Positions 56,705-64,000 of a DNA stretch of 64,000 nt are shown one piece after another. The position numbers were made by a program, and so were the translations under genes. The stretch comes from Sternotherus odoratus (Eukaryota > Chordata > Testudines > Kinosternidae), in assembly GCA_032164245.1 (NCBI GenBank), contig JAVMKO010000022.1, forward strand, positions 9,981,845 to 10,045,844. The letters are read 5' to 3'. Positions within the stretch are counted from its first letter, which is position 1. The number at the start of each line of letters is the position of its first letter. The notes beneath the pieces are model-generated. The model saw only the letters and a program-made list of their open reading frames with translations, searched no databases and was not told the origin of the DNA.

Positions 56705-57132
56705 AGGGCTAGTCTACATGAGACGTGCTACAGTGGTGCAGCTGACCGATGCAGCTTTGCCGCTGTAGCATGTCTGGTGAAGATGCCCTCTGGCGACAGG
56801 AGAAAGCTCTCCCGTCAGCATAGTAAAACCTCTTCAGTAGCCATGTCAGCGGGAGAAACTCTTCTGCCGATGTAGCGCTGTCCACACTGGTGCTTAGGTC
56901 GGCGTAACTTACATCGCTCGGGGGGCTGGCTTTTCCCCTAGCAGGGCAGAGCAGGGCAGCTGCCCAGGGCGCAAAGCCATGGAGGTGGCAAAATGAGGTG
57001 GAGAAATAAAGGGGGGAAAGGGTAGGGGCTGCAAATCTGCTTGCTCACCCCAGGCGCTAAAATGCCCCAGTTGCAGCTCCGCTCCGAGCAACAGAGCTGT
57101 AACCGACATAACCTGCAGTGTAGAGAAGCCCT
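56705..57132. mobile_element. Terminal-inverted-repeat element with foreign central segment
   Basis: The ends are inverted repeats: agggctagtctaca at the left and agggcttctctaca (reverse complement) at the right, 12 of 14 identical. The left 220 bases follow the usual turtle element (gtcagcgggagaaactcttc, 'gtagcgctgtccacactggt'). From about 56938 to 57098 the expected palindromic interior is replaced by an unrelated sequence starting ctagcagggcagagcagggc. The sequence has no transposase. Confidence 0.6.
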
Positions 57133-57620
57133 TCTTTCAGATGGCGACATGGGCATTATGATTGCAGGTCTTCTTTACTCCTTTCCAAGTGGAAAGGGCT
57201 TGTAGAGGCTGGCAGACTCTTCCATAAACCCCATGCATATTGAACAATCCCTCTTGCCCCGCCAGTGTGTTCAAACATTTATGCGTCTACGGGCACATAA
57301 AACGGAATTGCTCACACTCTCTCCCCTTTATTTTGCCCAGACTGGAGAGAGATTTTACAGCCACTCAGCGCTGTCTTGGGTTTAAGAGTCAGTCACTGTT
57401 TCCATTAGAAACCCTGAGAGTCAATTCTGCTCTCCAGTGCACAGCTGGATTAACTTTGTTGTAGTCATTCTGGATTTACCTCGGTGTAGATGAAACTGGA
57501 ATCTGGCCCTGGGTTTTGATGAGTTATAACCTGGCTGATTTAATTTACTTCGGGCTAAAACTCCGCTTACACATTCCCAGTCTGGGAGACATTAAGAGAA
57601 AAATCATTATAAACTTCCTT

Positions 57621-57722
57621 AGGGCTTGGCTACACTTGCCAGTTAAAGGCATTAAAGCAGTCCCGGACACCCTAGCTCCCAACCCATCCACACTAGCAAG
57701 GCACTTAGAGTGCTCAAAAGTA
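57621..57722. mobile_element. Half of another terminal-inverted-repeat element
   Basis: It starts agggcttggctacacttgcc and has 'ctagctcccaacccatccac' and 'actagcaaggcacttagagt' in the usual order. It stops where a CR1 fragment begins. Confidence 0.55.
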
Positions 57723-57732
57723 ATGGACCCAC

Positions 57733-58176
57733 ATATATAGAGGGGTATATAAAATAATGGCTGGTGTGGAGAAAGTGAATAATATAGGAACTAGGGGGCA
57801 CCAAAAGAAATTAATGGGCAGCAGGTTTAAAACAAATAAAAGGAAGTTCTTCTTCACACAATGCACAGTCAACCTGTGGAACTCCTTGCCTGAGGAGGTT
57901 GTGAAGGCTAAGGCTATAACAGGGTTTAGAAGAGAAATGGATAAATTCATGGAGGTTAAGTCCATTTAGGCTATTAGCTGGGATGGGATAGGAATGGTGT
58001 CCCTAGCCTCTGTTTGTCAGAGGGTGGAGATGGATGGCAGGAGAGAGATCAATTGATCATTACCTGTTAGGGTCACTCACTCTGGGGCACTTCGCATTGG
58101 CCACTGACAGAAGACAGGATACTGGGCTGGATGGACCTTTGATCTGACCTAGTCCGGCCGTTCTTATATTCTTACA
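57733..58176 (+). pseudogene. CR1 LINE 3' fragment with ORF2 C-terminus
   Basis: A plus-strand frame at 57757-57969 (70 codons) encodes a well-preserved CR1 ORF2 C-terminus. It has Lys-Arg-Lys-Phe-Phe-Phe-Thr-Gln, then Val-Asn-Leu-Trp-Asn-Ser-Leu-Pro-Glu-Glu-Val-Val, then a Met-Asp-Lys-Phe-Met-Glu-Val-Lys-Ser end. It runs into the CR1 3' UTR (gtccctagcctctgtttgtc) and terminus acaggatactgggctggatg. The fragment is 5'-truncated and not autonomous, and is the best-preserved LINE piece in the window. Confidence 0.88.
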
Positions 58177-58571
58177 TCACCTCTGCTGCGAGTCACTCTC
58201 TTGAGTTTGGAGCCCAGGGAGGGTGAGATGAAAAAGGATTGAACTGGACAGGTGCCAAATCCCCAAGACGTCCTGGGGAAAGGAGGGAAAGAGGGCAGGG
58301 TGAGAGGAAGCCGTCAGCCAACCAGGAGATGGATGGGCCCTGCCAATCGCTTCCGGACCTTTCTGGTGGTGTAATATTCCTCTCCGCTCCTTACACAGAG
58401 GATGTTGAGTGGAGCCATTCCCAAGAGCCCTGATTTTTGTCTTAGAGACACAGTACCAGATTCTCGGCTGGTGGAGCTAGACTAATTCCCACCTGCCGAG
58501 AACATGGTCCCCAGCATGCCTGTAGTGAGATCCATCAGTGTTCAGCATGAAGAAACACTGAGAAACATGAG

Positions 58572-58703
58572 CCACTGTTGACTCATATCCAGCTTCTCAT
58601 CCACTGTAACCCCTAGGTCCTTTTCTGCAGAACTGCTGCCTAGTCATTCGGTCCCTGGTCTGTAGCAGGGCATGGGATTCTTTCGTCCTAAGTGCAGGAC
58701 TCT
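58572..58703 (-). pseudogene. CR1 LINE internal fragment (antisense)
   Basis: The strings actgttgactcatatccagc, ccactgtaacccctaggtcc and 'agtgcaggactct' match the reverse complement of a CR1 ORF2 stretch. Both ends are truncated. Confidence 0.8.
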
Positions 58704-58935
58704 TAGGGAGGGAAGGATAGGTGAGAAAAAGATGTAAGAAAAGAAAAAGAAAGCTTGCTACATACACTGGAGAGATCATGGAGAAAACTCAACTGGGAAA
58801 CAAGGAGGGGAAGAGAAGTCAAGCAAGAGGGAGAAGTGGGGAAGACAGAATGAGAAAGAACAAGAAGAAAGGGGGAATAAGAAAACCCTTGCAAAGAAAA
58901 TGGAAGAGAAGAGAGAAATAAAGAAAGGGAGTGAG
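58703..58935. repeat. Polypurine-rich tract
   Basis: About 230 bases on the plus strand consist mainly of A and G (for example gaagacagaatgagaaagaa), with few pyrimidines. The open frames across it (Lys/Arg/Glu-rich on plus, Phe/Ser/Leu-rich on minus) reflect composition. Confidence 0.7.
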
Positions 58936-58974
58936 CATGATGAACAATATAGATGTCACTAGGCCCGTACACAA

Positions 58975-59285
58975 GGAAAATAAAGTGACTTTTATTTGAA
59001 TAATATCTATCAATAATACATTGCTAAGAAGCCACCGTTGACTGCAATTAAAAAAGCATTACATTCCCTGAGCAAAATCTAAATTATTCCTCATCGTCCC
59101 TCTGCTCACTGGTTATATTAAAATGAAACGGTTCTTCGTGTGGCGTGCCTTGGCAGAGCTGAGGGAGCCGGAGTGGAAGACATTTAAAAAAAAAAAAAAA
59201 ACCCTAATGCAGGGACTCATAAATGTTTTATGTCTGAGAAGTAATGGGAAGATTTGCATAAATGAGTGTGATTGTGGGGGGAAGG
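58975..59285. promoter_or_regulatory. Candidate conserved non-coding element with octamer motif
   Basis: This repeat-poor AT-rich block contains ATTTGCAT at 59252-59259 (perfect POU octamer), tgcaattaaaaaagcatta and 'gaataatatctatcaataat'. It is interrupted by an A17 run (about 59186-59202). Function is inferred only from texture and motif. Confidence 0.3.
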
Positions 59286-59435
59286 CGCAGAAATGGGGAT
59301 TTTCATCATTACTTTGCACACACACACTGACCAAAGTGGCTTCTCCTCCACCCCCCTCTCCCGTCCCGCGTGCAGCAATCTCACATGCAGCTGCTGCTAT
59401 GGGAGTTGGTGCTGATAGACGTGTTCTGGGATGGA

Positions 59436-59540
59436 AGCAGAGTGGCTCAATGGTTAGAGCACAAGCCTGGAGGTGGGAGTTAGTCCCAGCTCTGCCACCT
59501 ACCTCCTGTATGACCTTGGGCAAGTCCCTACCCCGCTATG
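59436..59540 (+). repeat. MIR-type SINE, 5' and core part
   Basis: The tRNA-like start 'gtggctcaatggttagagca' is followed by ggaggtgggagttagtccca, gctctgccacctacc and 'tgaccttgggcaagtcccta'. The head retains an A-box-like TGGCTCAATGG. Confidence 0.75.
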
Positions 59541-60129
59541 TCACTGCTGCTGGGTGATATGCTGGCTGCCATCTTCCTACCCCAGAGAAAGCTGCAGTAC
59601 ACTGCGGCTGAGAAGCTGTATAGCCTGTTGCCTGTGAATATAATGCTGGGGAATTTTCATTTTATTCCCCAAAGAGGTGAGGCTGGGGAAGGCAGGGTTA
59701 CTATGGGGATGTGGGGGGCAGGGAGAGTGGCAGGGAAAAAAGACGCCAGCCATGATGAGGTGGGAAGGCTGGGACTCCACCCCCACCCCCCAATATTGTC
59801 ATTGTGTGCCCTGAAAACCGCTTTCTTTGTTGCTGGCTTTGTCTGCAGTCCCCAGCGCAGGGGTTGGGGCGAATAATGGTCATGGCAGCCGAAGGAAAGT
59901 GGCAGCTGGTGAGGTTTCTAATAACGGGCAGAACAGACTCATTTCCCAGACATTACGGTTCATTATAAGCTATTCTGACTCCTTTCCACGGAGATTTTAA
60001 GGGCCTCAAGGCTCTTTGTTGTGCTCCTCGCAGGGCACCAGTGGTTTTGTCTTGTTTTTATGTCAGTGGGGTCAGGCCAACCAGAAGTTGCAAGAAAGAA
60101 ACAGGCTTCTTCGTGTTCATCACGCCTTG

Positions 60130-60235
60130 CTCTCACCAGCCACCTCAAAGCACTTTGTAAGGGTGGGGCAGCATCACTGGCGCCACTGTATGGAGGGGAA
60201 ACTGAGTCGCAGAGCAGGCAACATGACAGCAGATC
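60130..60235 (-). repeat. MIR-type SINE fragment
   Basis: The strings acctcaaagcactttgtaag, then 'tatggaggggaaactgagtc' and gcagagcaggcaacatgaca, are antisense core features. Confidence 0.55.
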
Positions 60236-60734
60236 CAGAAACAGAAGCTTTCATCATCGGCATCCCACCCAAAGCCTTAGCCTCTGGATCCACTCTCCCT
60301 GTTCCCTCCCCAGGTTCCTCCTTGCCTCTGTGAAGACCTCACTGGTGTGAATAACACCGAGGTCTACAATGCAGCGGGAAACTCCCGAGGTCCCTGGCAG
60401 TTCCTGTATCCCCATGCCAGTCTGTTCATTTCCCTGGCACATGGCTTCCTTCCTGGTCCTTCCCAGGAGGGTACCCGCACCCATCTCTGGAAGAGGATTT
60501 ATGAATTATGTCTGGATGAGGGAAGTGCTCAGTATTATTATCCCACGCTGCGAGCGAATGCCAGGCCGGGGTTACTGAAGAATCAACCTCCTGACCCAGT
60601 TCACGCTTTTCATGGGAACGGAGGGCACGCGCCAAACCATGCTCTGTTCAGCTTGACTGGCGGCGACTAGAGAAGGGTGAGATCCCATGACGGGAGCGTT
60701 TGGGCCTGCCCAGAGGAGAGGAACCCAGTTATTT

Positions 60735-60905
60735 CCACGGTGCACAATGAAATTCACTAAAGCTAACAAGCAGAGCAAATGCCAGCTGTTAACCCCTGCT
60801 ATTGCTGGATAAACACAAAGCTCTGCCCTTAAAACAAGAGCAAATACAAACAGAACTCTCGGCTTATCCCTCTTCCTCCCTGGCTTGCTATAGCCTTGCG
60901 TGGCT
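60735..60905. promoter_or_regulatory. Possible conserved non-coding element
   Basis: This repeat-free block has 'gaaattcactaaagctaaca' and a forkhead-like ggataaacacaaag at about 60809-60822, then aaaacaagagcaaatacaaa. No coding frame is convincing. Confidence 0.22.
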
Positions 60906-61914
60906 TTCACTGGTTTCAATAGCCTCTCCGGCGTGGGGAAGAGGGTGCTGTACCTACACCGGCTGGTATTGACACACCACGCTCTTGCTGGTGCTGGAGA
61001 CACCTAGCATTCAGCGGCTGCCAGAGCTGTGTGTAGGCTGAGAAACGCCTGCACTGAGGAATAGGAGAATGGAGGGGCGTGGGGATGCCAAGGGAAAAGG
61101 GACCGCTTCCCTTTCTCTGCGGAGCGTGCCCGGCCAGAGGCCAGTCTGGGAGCTGGAGGGGCCAGGGCTGGCAGTTGCACGTCCTGGTTGTTTGGCGGGG
61201 CGGCAGCCCGTGGGAAATCATAGCCCATAGCATCTACTGCTATGCTATGCAGACTGGTAGGGGCCCTGGCACTACCGTTAGCACTGCCAGGGACCATGAG
61301 ATGCAGCTCCATGGTCACATTCAACCCCGGGGACACGCTTCGACCAGCCCCCTGCTACCACTGGTGTGCACTACGGGCCCAGTGCAAAGCCCCTGAAGCC
61401 AATGGAAAGATTAGGCACCAAGCTTCTATTCCGAGGAAGAGAGCCCCTGATCTAATAACAGGAGGGGAGCAAGTCATGCTCTGCTTCCAGGCAGCAAGAG
61501 GGGTGAGCACCTGCCCTGGTGTCAGGCCCTCTGTTTATACCCACACAGAACAACCAGACTAACCCCCCGACACTGGAGTGTGAGTTCTCCCAGGCTTCCT
61601 GGTCCTCCCCAAATGGCTCCTTAGCTCAGACCTCTCAGGATGGGGCCTTTCCGCCCTCCCGTGTGCACGGGTGATCTCCCCAGGTGCTGGCTGGGCTCAG
61701 CTGTGCACCGGGGGCGGGAGAGGCAGGGGAATACAGCCCGGGACCACTGAGGCAGGCCTGAGCAGGCGCAGAGCCGGACAGTCACCCGAGCGCACTCTGG
61801 AGCATGCAATGGGGGCTGTTCCCATCTGCAGGCTCCAGGCAGGCAGCTCCGCCATGCTCAGCAGCCGTAATGTTCCATCGGCCAAGCTCCCATCCAAGAG
61901 AGGAGACGGGTCCG

Positions 61915-62225
61915 GGCTCCAGCTTACAATCTGCGGCTGAGCAATTCTGGCAGCGGCAGAGATAATGAAGCTGCAGATACAGGCCAGCGGAGTCCTTGAA
62001 ACGTCCTGCCTCCCCCCGACAGCTCCCGTTCTCAGAGCCATCACAACAGAGCATGATGAGAGAGCTCCCCCTTGGCTGCCATCTGTAAAGATCCCTGAGA
62101 AACGTCTTTTTCTATCCACACACTCTCCGGGCGGCTATGGCTTCATTAGCGCTTTGCATCCCTCCCCACCATCTGCCTTATTACCTTGCACAACTGAATG
62201 ACAAACTGCTGTCAGCTAATACCAG
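61915..62225. promoter_or_regulatory. Possible conserved non-coding element
   Basis: This repeat-free block has 'gcagcggcagagataatgaa' (an AGATAA GATA motif at 61959-61964), tggcttcattagcgctttgc and 'ctgctgtcagctaataccag'. A 140-codon minus-strand frame (61697-62119) covers part of it but shows no recognisable family or splice context. Confidence 0.25.
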
Positions 62226-63004
62226 TCCCCCAACCGAAGGGGGATTGTTAAAGGGCAGGAGGCAAGTCAGGTGGAGCAGGGGCCTCCTTGTGTCTATTCC
62301 TGCTCCAGCCCTTCCCCACATCCAACTCCCCCACCATGATCCAGTGGAAGCAGGTCCAAGCAGCGCTAAGTCCTGGGTGCCTTGAAAAGCCCTGGAACAT
62401 CAGGGCAGTGATCGGCATTGAAAGCCCATAAGGGAAGAGCTGGGATCAATGGGGTGGGGATTCTGTTTAGTCCTGTTCCCCCCGAAGCAATTGGAGTAGT
62501 TAGAATGACTCCTTCTCTCCTTGGAAGCTGCCCCTTGCTTGGGAGCTGCTACACTCCCCCATGAAACAAGCCTCATATTTGGAGCCTGAAAGTTCTTCGC
62601 CTTGTGATCTCCGGTGGCAATGAGTTCCGCAGACATCTTCACTCTCTAAACACGGGCACGCCCAGCTTCCCATTAAGGGTTGGAGGTCGTAACCCTTGAA
62701 CCAACAATTTCCAATATGAAGAAGCACTGTACCGAAAACTGATGCTAGCGGGTGATCAAAATTCTGTGTGGGCCAAATTCAAAGGGTGGTGTCAGTGGTA
62801 TTATCAGTAAGTCAATATAAGAGCCTGTGACTTACCACCCATGAGGGTAGAATATGGGGGGCAGCAAGAGTCTGTGGCGTGCCCTGAGTTGTGTGGACTC
62901 CTTTGTTATTGCTGGGTGGCTCATGAGCAATGGACTGTGAACGTTCATTGAATCATTTATTTTAGGAAAACACAGCATTGATTTCAGGGGAAAAAAAATT
63001 CAGA

Positions 63005-63245
63005 CAGTGATTCATAGCTTGATAGATTTCGAGGCTAAAAAGGGACCATTATGATCATCTAGTCCGACCTCCTGCGTAGTAGAGGCCAGAAGAACACAGA
63101 CCCACAGCACGGGAGCTCCTGCTCCAAGCCCGTAACTTCTCTTAGGGTGACTCGGAAAGACAGCAGGTCTTGAATGAAAGACATCCAGTGATGGAGAGCC
63201 CACCACTGCCCTAGGGAGGTCCGCTCCAGTAGTTAATTATCCTTT
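63005..63245 (-). repeat. CR1 LINE 3' end (antisense)
   Basis: It starts gattcatagcttgatagatt, then 'gggaccattatgatcatcta', gtccgacctcctgcgtagta, 'gtgatggagagcccaccact' and 'agtagttaattatcc'. It is the same subfamily terminus as at 49793. Confidence 0.8.
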
Positions 63246-64000
63246 CTGCTTTATTGCTAGTCTGTCTTTGCCTCGCTGTGCGTGGGCCGGATGTTACGAA
63301 CATACCAGAGGAGTAAGCTAGGCCCTGCCCTTTCAAACCTCCGTGATTGTCACTTACCATATTCCCCCCAAGCATTATTTAAAAGCACACGGACACATGT
63401 GGGGTGCTGTTGGCCGCACTGAACCCCCAGCCCGAGAGCGTCCAAATGAAAGCTTGAGTGACACAGAAATGAGTCGGGAGAGGGACAGGCAAACCTCCCA
63501 GCAGCTGCACCTTGCTGCAGAAAGCAGCAGCAGCACTTGGGAACGCTGAGTGGGGCTAGGACCGTCTGCCGTGTGCTGGCAAGGGCCTGGGAATCAAACG
63601 GAGGGTGTGCCGGCAGGGCAGCGGTTCGCGGCGTTTGAGTGCGATGGCGGGTCTGTATTTATCCGGTGTCAGGGTGGTTCAGAGCCGGTTTCTGTGCCGG
63701 GCCGTGTCTTTGTGCATACGTGCGAGTGTTTCTCGTAGGAGGGCAGTGTGCATTTGCGGGTGTGAAAAGGATAGGGTTGTGGGTTTTGTGGGGCAATGGT
63801 GATGTGGTGGGATTGGGGAGGGGCGGGTCTGAGGATGACAGATGGTGAAGGGGTGTTTCTTTGAGTGCACATATTAATGGGGGTAAGATCAGTATTGGGT
63901 GTGGTAGGCATCTTTGTGTCGTGCAATAAGGCCTGAGCTGTGTCTAGAAAGGTGCTGTGTGTACTTGATGTGTGAGCTTCCCAGGGTGTCTGTATGGTGT
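63246..64000. other. Right-edge segment without recognisable gene
   Basis: It contains a G/T-rich stretch from about 63690 (repeated gtgtg and gtttg words) and short open frames with skewed composition. I see no exon of OPTC or PRELP and no RNA gene. Confidence 0.55.

Noticed and set aside
57757..57969. 70-codon frame as a host gene
   Set aside because: Its sequence is the CR1 ORF2 C-terminus and it leads into a CR1 3' end. It is a transposon remnant.
58703..58972. Lys/Arg/Glu-rich (plus) and Leu/Ser/Phe-rich (minus) frames at the polypurine tract
   Set aside because: Both are explained by the purine bias of the DNA. A coiled-coil or signal-anchor reading would be compositional.
61697..62119. 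140-codon minus-strand frame near the right edge as an exon of a neighbouring gene
   Set aside because: No leucine-rich-repeat pattern expected of OPTC or PRELP and no recognisable homology.
1..64000. CRISPR arrays, operons, tRNA or rRNA genes
   Set aside because: No regularly spaced direct repeats, no compact same-strand gene runs, and the only tRNA-like sequences are inside SINEs. The sequence is a vertebrate nuclear locus.

Overview
The window is vertebrate nuclear DNA, almost certainly from a cryptodiran turtle. It has exon-intron structure with GT/AG splice sites, no compact operons, and a dense load of old repeats. Two tRNA-derived SINEs with a CR1-like 3' tail (about 50.57-50.73 kb and 51.34-51.52 kb) are of the type known from cryptodiran turtles. 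They sit among CR1 LINE relics, MIR/L2-type relics, solo LTRs and small terminal-inverted-repeat elements typical of turtle genomes. The species cannot be named from the sequence alone.

Only one protein-coding gene can be supported: the 5' part of ATP2B4 (plasma-membrane Ca2+-transporting ATPase 4, PMCA4), on the minus strand and leaving the window at the left edge. Coding exon A (9764-9959, with 388 bases of 5' UTR up to 10347) encodes residues 1-65 and the first base of codon 66. Coding exon B (353-550) completes codon 66 and runs through the first membrane helix to residue 131. The splice phases agree, and the junction recreates the ATP2B4-type sequence. A probable non-coding first exon lies about 35 kb upstream, with a clean donor at 45324/45323 inside a CpG-rich promoter-like block (about 45.22-45.48 kb). 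The calcium-pump gene would then run as: promoter near 45.5 kb, intron 1 of about 35 kb, coding exon A, intron of about 9.2 kb, coding exon B, and the remaining exons beyond base 1.

Intron 1 carries many MIR/L2-type relics, CR1 tails, two related solo LTRs facing each other head-to-head in inverted orientation (22.0-22.66 kb and 25.54-26.28 kb), microsatellites and unusually many long poly-C/poly-G tracts. It also has a few repeat-free stretches with clustered transcription-factor motifs, notably three GATA motifs 3.3 kb upstream of coding exon A and a MEF2/AP-1/RUNX cluster at 18.7 kb. Upstream of the promoter (46-64 kb) I find no gene. That part holds nested transposons (a CR1 split by a complete solo LTR, and a second CR1 split by two SINEs) and several AT-rich blocks that look like conserved non-coding elements. 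In human the genes upstream of ATP2B4 are OPTC and PRELP. No exon of either is recognisable here, so they probably lie beyond the right edge if synteny holds.

I found no undescribed gene system. The points most worth checking are the candidate intronic enhancers, the inverted LTR pair, the nested insertions and the upstream ORFs in the ATP2B4 leader. Repeat family names come from remembered consensus features, not a database search.
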